The position numbers and the translations under genes were made by a program. Below are positions 25,559 through 35,705 of a stretch of DNA of 64,000 nt, one piece after another. Below the pieces are notes generated by a model. That model was not told where the DNA came from and did not search any database. It saw nothing but the letters and a program-made list of their open reading frames with translations. The DNA comes from an uncultured Eubacteriales bacterium (lineage in GTDB: Bacteria; Bacillota; Clostridia; Peptostreptococcales; Anaerovoracaceae). Within the stretch, counting starts at the first letter, position 1; each line of letters begins with the position of its first letter. The stretch covers positions 1-64,000 of the forward strand of contig CADABZ010000013.1 in the NCBI GenBank assembly GCA_902786355.1, written 5' to 3'.

Positions 25559-27169
25559 TTGAGCTCTGCCGGAAGACAGACCCCTGTTATAGGGATCACC
25601 AGAATGAAAGTATGGGAAGAAAACGGAAGCCTTATAGCTGCCGGGTCTTGTATTGTAAGGCCGCAGAGCGGACGGGACTACATCGATACCGATCAGATAA
25701 GGATCGATGTGCCTGTCAGGGAAAACGCCGCGAAGATCAGTTTTGGTTCAAGATATGGCAGGAAACTTTTCCGCGGTACCAGTCTCAATACCTTCAGACT
25801 TGAGATCAACATGGAAGAGGCAAGAGCTCTGGACATCCAGAACAAGCTTCAGCCTGTATACAAGGGAGAATACGCTGGCAGGATCCTGTACTCGGCTGCA
25901 GACCTCAAGAAGGGGCACAACAAAAACAGCCGCATCTTCATCCACGACGGCACGGCTATGTATCTGCGCCAGAATGTGAAGAATACGATGTTCCTGACTG
26001 TCCGTGATGCCAATCAGTACGATACTCCGGAAGGACAGCAGAGACTCAGAGACGCAAAGCGCAGGGCCCGCCGTCTCAAAGGGCAGGACATCGTACTCAT
26101 GTACGAGAAGAACTGCGCAAAATACGAAGAAAGCGCATCTGTTCTGTACGAGAAGCTTATCGATGCAGGATACGATAATGTATATTTCATCGTCGATACA
26201 AGCATCCCTGCAGTGCAGAATGTTGATGAAAAATATAAGAAGAACTTCATAGAGAAGGATTCAGATAAGCACCTTGAGTACTTCTTCGCCTGCAATAAAT
26301 TCGCTGCGACAGAAACGATCGATCACGCGCTCCAGCTGCGTATCGCGAGCAAGGATGTTCTTGACAAAATCACCGGAAAAGGATTAATGTATGTATTCCT
26401 GCAGCACGGTGTCATGTACATGGTATCTCTCGGATCCAGCCTGAGAGTCGGATTCAATAAGAAGAAGGGATATAAGCTCCACAAAACGGTCGTAAGCTCT
26501 GAGCTTGAAGCTCAGCACTTCATAGACCTTGCCGGGATGACCCATGATGATCTGTATGTCACAGGTCTTGCCAAGTTCGACAAGGCTGTCAGAAATCCAG
26601 GCGCAGACAAGATCATAATAATGCCTACCTGGAGAAGGTGGGAGACCAATCAGGCAAGACAAGACCTCCATGACACGGGTTACTACAGGATGGTAGAGAC
26701 CATGCTCGAGGGAGTTCCTGAAGAGCTCAGAGACAAGGTCATAATACTGCCGCATCCGCTTATAGCAGATCGGTTCTCCGGCGATGAGAGCTTTGGCGGA
26801 CATGTAGTCGTGACTGATCAGTATGATCCGCTGCTCAGAGACTGTGCTCTTCTGATCACAGACTATTCATCCATAGCTTACGACGCGTATTACAGAGGTG
26901 CCAATGTCATCTTCTACTGGAAGGACAAGGATGAATGTATGGAGCATTACGGCGAGGGCACGAAGCTTATGCTCAATGAGGATAATGTGTTCGGACCGGT
27001 GTGCATGGATGCAGAGGACATCTGCAGCGCCGTGAAGCAGAGATACGGATCAAATCAGGATCCGCATGAACTTGAGAAATACAGAAAGATCGTAGAATTC
27101 CATGACGGGAAGAATTCAGAAAGGATACTTCGGCTGCTCGTCAGAGACGGAATGCTGGAGCCGAAATAG
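25559..27169 (+). CDS. CDP-glycerol:polyol-phosphate transferase (TagF-like teichoic acid polymerase)
   Basis: A 536-residue enzyme of the CDP-glycerol glycerophosphotransferase family (PF04464), which adds glycerol phosphate units to teichoic-acid-like chains at the inner membrane face. Family marks in the C-terminal half are LQHGVMYM, LYVTGLAKFDK, IIIMPTWRRW, LPHPLI and TDYSSIAYDA. An N-terminal ~110-residue beta-rich region precedes the catalytic part, as in TarL/TagF relatives. TTG is the start, with AGGAGG 8 bases upstream. Substrate could also be CDP-ribitol; the sequence does not decide. Confidence 0.85.
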   Translation: MSSAGRQTPVIGITRMKVWEENGSLIAAGSCIVRPQSGRDYIDTDQIRIDVPVRENAAKISFGSRYGRKLFRGTSLNTFRLEINMEEARALDIQNKLQPVYKGEYAGRILYSAADLKKGHNKNSRIFIHDGTAMYLRQNVKNTMFLTVRDANQYDTPEGQQRLRDAKRRARRLKGQDIVLMYEKNCAKYEESASVLYEKLIDAGYDNVYFIVDTSIPAVQNVDEKYKKNFIEKDSDKHLEYFFACNKFAATETIDHALQLRIASKDVLDKITGKGLMYVFLQHGVMYMVSLGSSLRVGFNKKKGYKLHKTVVSSELEAQHFIDLAGMTHDDLYVTGLAKFDKAVRNPGADKIIIMPTWRRWETNQARQDLHDTGYYRMVETMLEGVPEELRDKVIILPHPLIADRFSGDESFGGHVVVTDQYDPLLRDCALLITDYSSIAYDAYYRGANVIFYWKDKDECMEHYGEGTKLMLNEDNVFGPVCMDAEDICSAVKQRYGSNQDPHELEKYRKIVEFHDGKNSERILRLLVRDGMLEPK

Positions 27170-27178
27170 TACAGACAT

Positions 27179-28513
27179 ATGCATCTAACGTTCTATCTGA
27201 CTAAAATACTGCAGGCATTCCTGATAGGGATCCCGATAGCATGGCTTACCACACCGCTGAGCATAAAGCTGGCATACAAACTGGACATCATCGACAAACC
27301 GCGTGATGACAGGAGGGTGCATAACAGGCCGATCCCGAGATTCGGAGGAATGGCGATATTCCTCGGTTCGATGGCTGCCATGATAATACCTGCGGGAATG
27401 AACTCGAGCATCCGCACAGCAATGCTCGGGGGTTTGATGATGTATCTTACCGGTGTGGCTGATGACATCTATGACCTCAGGCCGATGGTAAAATTTGCGG
27501 CGCAGGTGTTCACAGCGACCGTCATGTTCGCCATGGGTATACGGATCCGCTTTATCAATCTGATGCTGGCTCCGATCTCCAACGGATCGAAAGGAATGAT
27601 TTACTTCAGCATCGGTCTGGCCTACCTTATAACGGTACTCTGGATCGTCGGAATCACCAACGCCGTCAATCTTATGGACGGCCTTGACGGACTGGCTGCC
27701 GGAAGCACAGCGATAATGTCGATCTCACTGGCATATGTCGCATACATCCACGGCATCAGGCTCGGAGCGATGCCGGTCTGCATAGCATTCTGCGCAGTAG
27801 CGGCAGGCTGCATAGGGTTTTTGCCTTACAACTTCTCACCGGCCAAGACATTCATGGGCGACGGCGGGGCGCTGTACCTGGGGTATATGATAGCTATCCT
27901 GTCTGTCATATCGCCTCTCAAGAGGGCGACCTTCGTCGGTGCGATCATCCCGACGATGGTACTCGCAGTACCTATCTTTGATACTGCATTCGCTATGCTC
28001 AGGAGGGTATTCCGCCATGAATCGATAATGAAAGCAGACAGGGGTCATCTTCACCACCACCTGATGGCGGCGGGCTTCGGTCAGAGGCGGTCTGTACTGA
28101 TCATGTACGGAATAGTCGGAATAATGGGAGTAGCGGCCATTCTGATCAGCCGCGAGCTCTACATAGATGCCCTGTTCCTGATGACGATAGCGCTTCTGTA
28201 TCTCGGTATCATAATCGTGCCGCGTCAGCCTAAGAAGAATCTGCGCAAGATCATCACGCAGGATCCGCGTGAAGCTGCCAGGCAGGCAGAGCGTGAGAAC
28301 CTTATATGGATGCTCAACCAGGAGAGGGAGAGAAGAAGAGCTGCCAAGGAGGCGGCGGGAGAAAATCCTGATACAAGAGACGATGAGCTTCTCGCTGAGA
28401 TAGCCAGAGACGCAGCGAAATCAGACAAGAAGTCTTCAAGAAGGACGGTCAGGCTCAAAATGCCTGAGAAGACTGATCCGGCAGATGAAAAACCAACGGA
28501 TAAAGACAAATAA
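27179..28513 (+). CDS. tagO: Undecaprenyl-phosphate GlcNAc-1-phosphate transferase (TagO/WecA/MraY family)
   Basis: A 444-residue polytopic enzyme that transfers GlcNAc-1-phosphate or a related sugar phosphate to undecaprenyl phosphate, the first step of wall polymer synthesis. Signatures include DKPRDDRRVHNRPIPRFGG, VNLMDGLDGLAAG, FMGDGGALYLGY and the histidine-rich RGHLHHHLMAAG. A charged C-terminal tail of ~90 residues (rich in Arg, Glu, Lys) extends beyond the usual length and lies in the cytosol. It starts 10 bases after the TagF-like gene and precedes the LCP gene, a sensible operon for a wall polymer. Confidence 0.9.
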   Translation: MHLTFYLTKILQAFLIGIPIAWLTTPLSIKLAYKLDIIDKPRDDRRVHNRPIPRFGGMAIFLGSMAAMIIPAGMNSSIRTAMLGGLMMYLTGVADDIYDLRPMVKFAAQVFTATVMFAMGIRIRFINLMLAPISNGSKGMIYFSIGLAYLITVLWIVGITNAVNLMDGLDGLAAGSTAIMSISLAYVAYIHGIRLGAMPVCIAFCAVAAGCIGFLPYNFSPAKTFMGDGGALYLGYMIAILSVISPLKRATFVGAIIPTMVLAVPIFDTAFAMLRRVFRHESIMKADRGHLHHHLMAAGFGQRRSVLIMYGIVGIMGVAAILISRELYIDALFLMTIALLYLGIIIVPRQPKKNLRKIITQDPREAARQAERENLIWMLNQERERRRAAKEAAGENPDTRDDELLAEIARDAAKSDKKSSRRTVRLKMPEKTDPADEKPTDKDK

Positions 28514-28549
28514 TACACAGAACAAAAGTTTAGAAATAAGAGGAAACAG

Positions 28550-29827
28550 ATGGCAAAAGTTAAATCACCAGGCAGCAAGGACGGAAAGAAGGGCATCCTG
28601 CCCGTCAAAGGTTACGCGTTAATCGTCCTTTTAATGGCGCTTGTAGCGATCGCGTTCATGGCGATGCTGACCCTCGTCAGCGCATTTCCTAAAGAAATGA
28701 CACTGACATTCGTCGGCGTGCTTTTCGCGCTGCTGATAATCGTATTTTTACTGTTCAGGAGCAGGAAGAGAGGCATAAGGATATTCGGCATCCTGCTTGC
28801 GGTAGTATTCCTTGTGGTCTACGGCATTGGCACATACTATCTCGGAAGCACATATGCGGCTTTCTCCAAGATCGGAAACAGCAGTCAGAGCGAGCGTGCT
28901 GCTTCTGAAGAAGGCAAGGACATCACAAGCAGGCCTTTCAATTTCTATATCACCGGTATAGACATGTGGTCCAGCGAGAAAGGTCTCGACCTCGAGAGAA
29001 GTGACGTCAATATGATCGTTACAGTCTCTCCTCAGACGAGAAAGATCCTGATGACATCTATCCCGAGAGATACATATGTCAGGCTGCACACTGCAGGACA
29101 GATGGACAAGCTCACACATACAGGTGTATATGGAGTTGACGAGACACTGAACACGGTAGAGGACTGGCTCGGAGTCAAACTGAACTACTACGTCAAGTGC
29201 AACTTCACATCTGTAATGAAGATAATATACGCGATAGGGGGTATCGATGTATATTCGCCTAAGGCTTTCAAATCTTCGATATCAGAATATGAATACGTAA
29301 AGGGCTGGAATTACATGGGCGGCAAGGAAGCTCTGTATTTCGCCAGAGAGAGGAAGGCTTTCAACAACGAGGATGATAAGAGAGTAGAGAATCAGCAGGC
29401 TGTTCTCAAGGCTGTACTCAACAAGATGATGACTTCTCCGTCGCTTCTTACAAGCTATCCGGAGCTCCTTGAGATCGCTGCGGAAGACCTTGAGACCAAC
29501 ATGTCATCTGACGACATGCAGGCCCTTGTCAGAATGCAGCTTGCAGATCTGGGTGCATGGGACATAGAGATGCAGAAGATAACCGGCGAGTACGACATGG
29601 ATTACGTTGCATCCCTCACTCAGGATCAGAAGTTCCAGGTCTACAGACCGGATGAGAAGTCTGTAGCAGAATGCGTCGCTAAGATCAATGAAGTTATGAA
29701 CCCGACTGAGGAAGAGATCCAGAAGATCGAAGAAGAGAAGAAGAAGACCAGCTTCATGAAATTCCTCAAGGGACTCAAAGACGGAGACCAGGCTGCTGAC
29801 GGCAGTGAAGAAAGCGAAGAGAACTGA
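28550..29827 (+). CDS. LytR-CpsA-Psr (LCP) family wall-polymer ligase
   Basis: A 425-residue protein. N-terminal helices (about 25-95) are followed by an extracytoplasmic LCP domain with FYITGIDMWSS, RSDVNMIVTVSPQTRKILM, SIPRDTYV, GGIDVYSP and the YFARERKAF arginine cluster. LCP enzymes move undecaprenyl-linked polymers onto peptidoglycan. The C-terminal ~50 residues are acidic and lysine-rich. The stop codon overlaps the next start (TGATG), indicating translational coupling to the acyltransferase. It probably attaches the polymer built by the preceding TagO and TagF-like enzymes. Confidence 0.9.
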   Translation: MAKVKSPGSKDGKKGILPVKGYALIVLLMALVAIAFMAMLTLVSAFPKEMTLTFVGVLFALLIIVFLLFRSRKRGIRIFGILLAVVFLVVYGIGTYYLGSTYAAFSKIGNSSQSERAASEEGKDITSRPFNFYITGIDMWSSEKGLDLERSDVNMIVTVSPQTRKILMTSIPRDTYVRLHTAGQMDKLTHTGVYGVDETLNTVEDWLGVKLNYYVKCNFTSVMKIIYAIGGIDVYSPKAFKSSISEYEYVKGWNYMGGKEALYFARERKAFNNEDDKRVENQQAVLKAVLNKMMTSPSLLTSYPELLEIAAEDLETNMSSDDMQALVRMQLADLGAWDIEMQKITGEYDMDYVASLTQDQKFQVYRPDEKSVAECVAKINEVMNPTEEEIQKIEEEKKKTSFMKFLKGLKDGDQAADGSEESEEN

Positions 29828-31059
29828 TGAGGATCTTCAAATACGATAATGTAAAAACACTGCTTATATTTCTTGTAGTTATCGGACACATGACGACTGA
29901 TTATGTGTCCGATTCTCATATGGTAAGATGGATCACGCTGTGGATCTATTCATTCCATATGCCGGCTTTCATTTTCATATCCGGACTCGTGCACAAGCAG
30001 TATATAACTGAAGAGAGAGCCGCCCTTGGTGTCAAAGGCGAGACAAGGCTGAGATGGGACAAGGTATGGGGATTCTTCCTGTGCGCATACGGTCTCAAGG
30101 TCTTCCTGCAGGTGACCAGAACACTTATGGGACAGAACCCGCTCTGGCACTGGATCGAAGAGCCGGGCATCCCGTGGTATCTCTTCGTTATGGCCGAATA
30201 CGAACTGCTCTTCTATGTGATGAGGCTCATAGACACAGGCAGCGAGGTACCGGGTAAAAGGCGTCTGAAGCCGTGGATGATGATAACCGGTGCTTTTGCA
30301 CTGAGTGCTGTGATCGGCTACTTCCCGGCGATAGACGATACATTCTGCCTGGCGAGGATGATCAATTTCCTGCCGATCTATATGATCGGATATTATCTGG
30401 ATATGAAGAAGTTCCTGCCTCTTCTGAATGGAGGAAGCTACGGAGATCCGGCAGAAGCTTCGCCGGATGCTGCGCGTAAGGCTGCCGTCAGACGGAGAGT
30501 GATACTGGTACTGAGCTGGCTTACGATTATCGTCACTATGGCAGTGTGCTACTTCGGAAAATGGAATATGTACCGCTGGAGGAAATGGTTCACAGGAAGG
30601 CGTTCATATGAATTCCTCCAGGATTTCTTCAGCTATGCTTACGAGAATGGCTGGTGGATCAGGATAGCTGTATGGCTTGTCGCCCTTGTGATTACTTTTG
30701 CTATCATAGCGATAATTCCTGACAGGGACTTCGGATTCATCACTGTCATGGGAGCAAGGACCCTGCAGGTGTATTTCTGGCACAGACCGCTGTGCTATCT
30801 GTTCAGGACCTGGGCAGTCCTGCCTCGTCTTACAGTCCTCTTCGGCGGCACTTATAACGCAGCTGCCGCCGGGACAGCAAAAGGCCTTGCGTTCGGGGGC
30901 AGCAGTCTATCGATGGCTGCCGCTTTGCTCGTCTACTGCCTGATAGGAGCTGCTATGACGGCATTCTTCAGTCTGAAAGTGTTCGAGCACCCGACCAAAG
31001 AACTGATGGAACTCGGAGCAAAGATAGCAGAGATCGGAAAGCCGAAAACAGATCAATAG
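29827..31059 (+). CDS. Acyltransferase 3 family membrane protein
   Basis: A 410-residue polytopic protein with about 10 helices and the family start FKYDNVKTLLIFLVVIGHM, whose His lies in the conserved H-x-x-x-D-type loop (GHMTTD). Such enzymes move acetyl or other acyl groups from acyl-CoA across the membrane to surface glycans. The ATG overlaps the LCP stop. A conserved WHRPL near residue 320 and FFSLKVFEHP near the end also fit the family. It may O-acylate the polymer made by this operon; that role is inferred. Confidence 0.8.
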   Translation: MRIFKYDNVKTLLIFLVVIGHMTTDYVSDSHMVRWITLWIYSFHMPAFIFISGLVHKQYITEERAALGVKGETRLRWDKVWGFFLCAYGLKVFLQVTRTLMGQNPLWHWIEEPGIPWYLFVMAEYELLFYVMRLIDTGSEVPGKRRLKPWMMITGAFALSAVIGYFPAIDDTFCLARMINFLPIYMIGYYLDMKKFLPLLNGGSYGDPAEASPDAARKAAVRRRVILVLSWLTIIVTMAVCYFGKWNMYRWRKWFTGRRSYEFLQDFFSYAYENGWWIRIAVWLVALVITFAIIAIIPDRDFGFITVMGARTLQVYFWHRPLCYLFRTWAVLPRLTVLFGGTYNAAAAGTAKGLAFGGSSLSMAAALLVYCLIGAAMTAFFSLKVFEHPTKELMELGAKIAEIGKPKTDQ

Positions 31060-31083
31060 GAACTTTCTCAGACAGAAAGATAA

Positions 31084-31129
31084 AAAAGAATGCATATATC
31101 CTTCGGGTGAAGGATATATGCATTCTTTT
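31084..31129. terminator. Strong bidirectional terminator
   Basis: A 17-bp perfect stem: GAATGCATATATCCTTC (31088-31104) and its complement (31109-31125) around GGGT. An A run lies on the left and TTTTA on the right, so it can end both the glycan operon and pgi. Confidence 0.85.
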
Positions 31130-31163
31130 AGTTCCATTAAGATTTTGGTGTTATTGTCGGCGC

Positions 31164-32747
31164 TTAGATCCCGAGCATATCTGCGTATTCTCTGAGTGCT
31201 CCGTCTGTCTCGTGAGCGAGGACGCGTTTTGCGAGGACTTTGCCGAGCTGGACGCCTTCCTGGTCGAAGCTGTTGAGATTCCAGAGGAAGCCCTGGAACA
31301 TGATCTTGTTCTCGAAGTGTGCGAGGAGAGCTCCGAGTGATTCAGGTGTCAGCTGGTCTCCGATTATGATGCTTGAAGGTCTGCCGCCCTCGAAGTTCTT
31401 GTTGAGATTATCGTCTTCCTTGCCGCAGGCGAATGCAACTATCTGTGCAGCAACGTTGGCGCCGAGCTTCTTCTGGCTGGTGCTGCCCTGGATGTCTACA
31501 TCCACTCCGGACTGGTTTTCTCTGAAGCCGATGAACTGCAGAGGGACTATATCCTTGCCCTGATGCAGGAGCTGGTAGAATGAGTGCTGACCGTTCGTGC
31601 CCGGCTCACCGAAGAGAACAGGACCTGTCTTGTAATCAACAGGCTCGCCGAAACGGTTGACAGACTTGCCGTTGGACTCCATGTCAGCCTGCTGCAGGTG
31701 TGCAGGGAATCTTGCGAGCGCCTGAGCATACGGAAGAACAGCAGTTGTCTCATATCCGAGGATGTTCCTCTCATAGACGCCGATCAGTGCGTCGAGCATT
31801 GCAGGGTTCTTCATAGGATCTGCAAGAGCTGCAAGCTTGTCTGATTCGGCAGCTCCGCAGAGGAAGCGGTCGAATACATCAGAGCCGAATGCGAGTGAAA
31901 GTACTGCTCCGCCGACTGCAGAGGTCGATGAGTATCTGCCGCCGATATAGTCATCCATGAAGAATGCTGCAAGGTAGTCACTGCTGCTTGCGAGAGGTGA
32001 TGTCTCACTTGTAACGGCTATCATATGGCGTGACGGATCGAGACCGGCCTCTTTAAGCGCGTTTTTGACAAAAGCTTCGTTAGTCAGTGTCTCGAGGGTC
32101 GTGCCGGACTTGGATACGAGGATGAAGAGAGTGTGTGCGACATCGATCGTCTTGAGGACGCTTACGGCATCATCAGGGTCGACATTGCTTATGAACTTAG
32201 CGTCCATCAGAAGCGAATCGTTGGCTTTTGCCCAGTTCTCAAGCGCGATATACATAGCGCGTGGACCGAGGTCGCTTCCGCCGATGCCGATCTGTACTAC
32301 AGTTGTGAACTTTTCGCCGGCTGCGTTGGTGATCTCGCCTGCATGTACCTTAGCAGAGAATTCTGCGATCTTAGCCTGCTCGCCTGTGTAGAAAGCTCTC
32401 TTGTCTGTTCCGTCGCAGACTACAGGGCTGCCGAGCTGTCCGCGTGTCAGGTGATGGAGAACAAGTCTCTTCTCTCCTGTATTGATCATAGCTCCGTTAT
32501 ACAGCTCTTCGAACTTGCCTGCGAGCTCGGATTCCTCTGCGAGCTTCGAAAGCATTCCGAGGATCTCAGCGTCTACCTGCTTTGCAGCGTAGTTGTATGT
32601 CAGGCCGCATGCCATCGGCATCGCGTATTCTTTTACTCGTGCGCCGCCATCTTCGCCGGCAAGAACTTTTCTCAGATCTACACGGTGATCTGATGCCATG
32701 AGAGCCTTATATGCTTCAAGTGTGTCAAGATTTTTCCATCCAGCCAT
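31164..32747 (-). CDS. pgi: Glucose-6-phosphate isomerase
   Basis: A ~527-residue cytosolic enzyme interconverting glucose-6-phosphate and fructose-6-phosphate. Family marks are GIGGSDLGPRAMYIAL, the SKSGTTLETLTNEAF phosphate-binding loop, FGEPGTNGQHSFYQLLHQG with the catalytic His, and QEGVQLGK with the catalytic Lys. Its length matches the E. coli type. The start at 32747 is chosen because GGGAGGG lies 4 bases upstream; a start at 32768 would put that SD inside the gene. It also supplies fructose-6-phosphate for wall precursors, but there is no link of transcription with its neighbours. Confidence 0.95.
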   Translation of the reverse strand: MAGWKNLDTLEAYKALMASDHRVDLRKVLAGEDGGARVKEYAMPMACGLTYNYAAKQVDAEILGMLSKLAEESELAGKFEELYNGAMINTGEKRLVLHHLTRGQLGSPVVCDGTDKRAFYTGEQAKIAEFSAKVHAGEITNAAGEKFTTVVQIGIGGSDLGPRAMYIALENWAKANDSLLMDAKFISNVDPDDAVSVLKTIDVAHTLFILVSKSGTTLETLTNEAFVKNALKEAGLDPSRHMIAVTSETSPLASSSDYLAAFFMDDYIGGRYSSTSAVGGAVLSLAFGSDVFDRFLCGAAESDKLAALADPMKNPAMLDALIGVYERNILGYETTAVLPYAQALARFPAHLQQADMESNGKSVNRFGEPVDYKTGPVLFGEPGTNGQHSFYQLLHQGKDIVPLQFIGFRENQSGVDVDIQGSTSQKKLGANVAAQIVAFACGKEDDNLNKNFEGGRPSSIIIGDQLTPESLGALLAHFENKIMFQGFLWNLNSFDQEGVQLGKVLAKRVLAHETDGALREYADMLGI

Positions 32748-32840
32748 TTTACCCTCCCTTTTGGTCATGTTGGTTGTTCTGTGATGAGGCAGAGTTATCT
32801 GACCTCCGCCTGTAATTATAATATCATTATTTTCAGTTTA

Positions 32841-34043
32841 TTATCCGTGGTATTTTTCCGCGACAGCTGCAGGGCTTTCTCCATTGACGATCCTCTCGAC
32901 ATCAGCAGCGAGCGCCGGAGATTCGCCGAGGGATTCAGTTTTTCCCTGACGGATCAGCTCTTCGCTGAGTGAATCGAGTGCGTGGAAATATTCGACGCTC
33001 TGATCCCACTGTGCACGTACACTGTCATCAAGCTCTGTCGGAGCTATATTCAGAGTTTTCTGGATATAAGATCCGAGATAGCCGGTGACTTTCTTCTGTC
33101 CGCGGATGTTGGTGTGTCCGTGGTTGTAATAATCTTCTCTTTCTTTGAGACCGATCTTATGGAAATCCTTCTGCATGTTGAGAGAAGTAAATCCGTATTC
33201 TTCTGCGATCTCGCATATGCGGTTGGCTTTGAGATTGACGAGAAGTTCATCAGGATCCTGCTGGGTCAGTACTGTCGGGTATTTTACGAACAGCACTTTG
33301 AGATTCTCGCTCTTGCAGTATTCGAGGAAATCTCTTACCACGCCTTCAGTCTTCTCATCCAGTGGCTTAGTCTCCTCTGTGAAACTTGCATCATCAACGA
33401 ATGCGAGCTGACGTGTGCGCGTTCTTGTCTCGAGCCCCTTGAGAGGGGAAGGCCCGAATTTCTCTGTCTCGAGTCTCTCTTTGAGACGGAGGAGATTGAT
33501 CGGAACTCTGGAGTGGCATTTAATAAACGGGAAAACCATGCTTGCCGCGCTCACGTTGTTGACATTCTGACTGATTTCCTTAGCCATCCGGATCTTTTCT
33601 GCTGACAGCGGAAATGAGTTCATTATGAGATAGAGCTGGCTACTTCTGCTCTCGATCAGCTCTCTTTCGTATCCGCCTCCGAAGACATCAACGACGACAA
33701 GCTTAGGCCGCTGATTGCGAAGAGTGTCCTGGAGGGCAGGCTTCCACATAGTGCAGGTCCCTCCTCCGATCGCATACGGATAGGAAGTAAAACCGAATTT
33801 TTCATACGCGTAAGCTGATGAAAATCCGGAATAAGTTGCACTTGATCCGATCAGAAGCACATCGATAGTATTCTTAGGCTCTTTGTGCAGCATAAGGATA
33901 CGGTTCTGGTCGAGTGCCTGCGAATCTGGTATGCACAGGAATTTCTCCATGAACACAACAGAGCCGACAAGAGCCAGCACCATGGTGATCACGGCAATCG
34001 TCCGTCTAATATTGATTTTCTTTCTGTCTGTGTTATCAGGCAT
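32841..34043 (-). CDS. SGNH/DltD-like membrane-anchored protein
   Basis: A 400-residue protein with one N-terminal helix (TIAVITMVLALVGSVVFM, ~15-32) and an external SGNH-hydrolase-like domain. The GSS block (VLLIGSSATYSGF, ~62-74) holds the likely catalytic Ser, and YYNHGHTNIRGQKKVTGYL (~304-322) holds the H of the last block in N/T-H-x-N form. DltD proteins of this layout work with an MBOAT partner to place an acyl group on a surface polymer. It is the last gene of the operon, 21 bases after the MBOAT gene. Hydrolase or transferase activity is not decided by sequence. Confidence 0.75.
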   Translation of the reverse strand: MPDNTDRKKINIRRTIAVITMVLALVGSVVFMEKFLCIPDSQALDQNRILMLHKEPKNTIDVLLIGSSATYSGFSSAYAYEKFGFTSYPYAIGGGTCTMWKPALQDTLRNQRPKLVVVDVFGGGYERELIESRSSQLYLIMNSFPLSAEKIRMAKEISQNVNNVSAASMVFPFIKCHSRVPINLLRLKERLETEKFGPSPLKGLETRTRTRQLAFVDDASFTEETKPLDEKTEGVVRDFLEYCKSENLKVLFVKYPTVLTQQDPDELLVNLKANRICEIAEEYGFTSLNMQKDFHKIGLKEREDYYNHGHTNIRGQKKVTGYLGSYIQKTLNIAPTELDDSVRAQWDQSVEYFHALDSLSEELIRQGKTESLGESPALAADVERIVNGESPAAVAEKYHG

Positions 34044-34064
34044 CAGGAGTATACCTCACGTTTA

Positions 34065-35705
34065 TCAGAACTGCATATATACGAATTCAGCCGGATCATA
34101 TGCCGGACCGTAAGCGCCGATAAGAAGTATCAGCATTATCAGGCCGAAGAGGCATATCCACTGAATAAGTCCGCTCCGTCTCTCGAGGAGCTCTGCAGGA
34201 GTGTCAATTTTGGTCTGTTCAAGGCGTATGCTGATATACAGAACCAGCATTGCGCTGCACATCACAGCCAGATACTCGACCTTGCGCATCCCGAGGGACG
34301 GAAGCTCGCTGAGAAAAGCACCGACATTCTGGTCTGTGAGAGTCAGATACATCATCTGCATAGCATTGGTGAAGTTGTCAGCTATATCGAAGACATAACC
34401 GACGAGGACTATTACAAAAGTCCTGAGCATCTGAAACAGCTTCCACCATGCGGCATTTTCATTGATATGCAGAGCTTTGCGCGAGCCTGCGTATACCGGG
34501 CCGAGCATGGCTGAGAGCATTATGATCAGGCCGTTCCACACACCGAAGGCGATGTACTTGCTGTTGGCTCCGTGCCATATACCTACGAAGAGGAATACTA
34601 TGAACGAAGCGACTGCAGTCATGAAGACCTTGGAAATGTGCTTGCCGACAGGTGTTTTCCCGAAAGAGGAACTTGCGATGGCTCTGGTCACACGTTTGGA
34701 GAATTCCGACATCGCGATAGGATAGAAGACGTAGTTCTTCATCCACGCTCCGAGGGAGATATGCCAGCGTCTCCAGTATTCGCTTATAGATCTGGAGAAA
34801 TACGGCTGGCGGAAGTTGACTTCGAGGTCGATGCCGAGCACACGGCAGATACCTCTTGAGATATCTATGCCGCCGGAGAAGTCAGTGTACAGCTGGAGGG
34901 CGTAGAGCAGGGTGATGAACAGCACCATAGTGCCTCCGTATCCTGCAAAATCCCCGCTTCCGTTGATCCCGCCGTTGGCATAATAAGCTTTGATCGCTTT
35001 CCACGAGCAGTCGGCGATAACGAGCTTCTTGAAGAGGCCCCATGTGATGTTCATGATGCCTTGCTTGAAATTGATCCACTCCAGATCGTGCGGCTCTATA
35101 AGCTGGTCGTGAAGCTTCCCATACTGGCTGATCGGTCCCTGGATGATCTGCGGGAAGAATGAGACGAAGAGAGCGAACTTGAATAAGTTGCGCTCAGGCT
35201 TAACTGTCTCTCTGTAGACATCGATCAGATAGCCTGTAGCTATGAAAGTATAGAAGGAAATGCCGAGCGGCAGCAAAAGCCGGATCTGCGGCGCACTCTC
35301 AGGTGAAACGCCTACGAGAGCAGCGATGCTTCCGGACATGAAGTTGAAGTACTTGAGCAGGAAGAGTATCCCGAAATTCAGGATGAGTGTCAGCGCGAGG
35401 ATCTTCTTCTTCCTACCGGCAGCAGCATCCTTGAAAGCCTTTTTCTCTTCCTTCGACCATTCGGCTTTCTTCTCCCTGACGGTCTTGCGTGTCTCCACAG
35501 AGATGTCGTCCATCTTCACAGCGGCGAAGTATATCGTGAGGATCGTCACCACGATGAACGCCGCGTACCTGAAGCTGTTGTACAGATAAAAAAAGCAGCT
35601 GGCGATCAGCAGAATGACCCAGCGCTGCTCTTTTTTTGGGTACACAAAATATATTATACCTGTGATTATTGCAAAAATTGCGAATGGCAGTGATGTCAGA
35701 GCCAT
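34065..35705 (-). CDS. MBOAT family O-acyltransferase (DltB/AlgI-like)
   Basis: A 546-residue polytopic protein of the membrane-bound O-acyltransferase family. Key marks are LLLPLGISFYTF, FFPQIIQGPI, YTDFSGGIDISRGI, NFRQPYFSRSISEYWRRWHISLG-type segment (about 305-325) and the catalytic-type His in FVGIWHGANSKYIAFG. DltB uses this fold to pass D-Ala from its carrier protein across the membrane. A basic cytosolic loop (EKKAEWSKEEKKAFKD) is longer than usual. The start overlaps the decarboxylase stop by 10 bases, showing translational coupling with an upstream enzyme foreign to canonical dlt operons. Confidence 0.85.
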   Translation of the reverse strand: MALTSLPFAIFAIITGIIYFVYPKKEQRWVILLIASCFFYLYNSFRYAAFIVVTILTIYFAAVKMDDISVETRKTVREKKAEWSKEEKKAFKDAAAGRKKKILALTLILNFGILFLLKYFNFMSGSIAALVGVSPESAPQIRLLLPLGISFYTFIATGYLIDVYRETVKPERNLFKFALFVSFFPQIIQGPISQYGKLHDQLIEPHDLEWINFKQGIMNITWGLFKKLVIADCSWKAIKAYYANGGINGSGDFAGYGGTMVLFITLLYALQLYTDFSGGIDISRGICRVLGIDLEVNFRQPYFSRSISEYWRRWHISLGAWMKNYVFYPIAMSEFSKRVTRAIASSSFGKTPVGKHISKVFMTAVASFIVFLFVGIWHGANSKYIAFGVWNGLIIMLSAMLGPVYAGSRKALHINENAAWWKLFQMLRTFVIVLVGYVFDIADNFTNAMQMMYLTLTDQNVGAFLSELPSLGMRKVEYLAVMCSAMLVLYISIRLEQTKIDTPAELLERRSGLIQWICLFGLIMLILLIGAYGPAYDPAEFVYMQF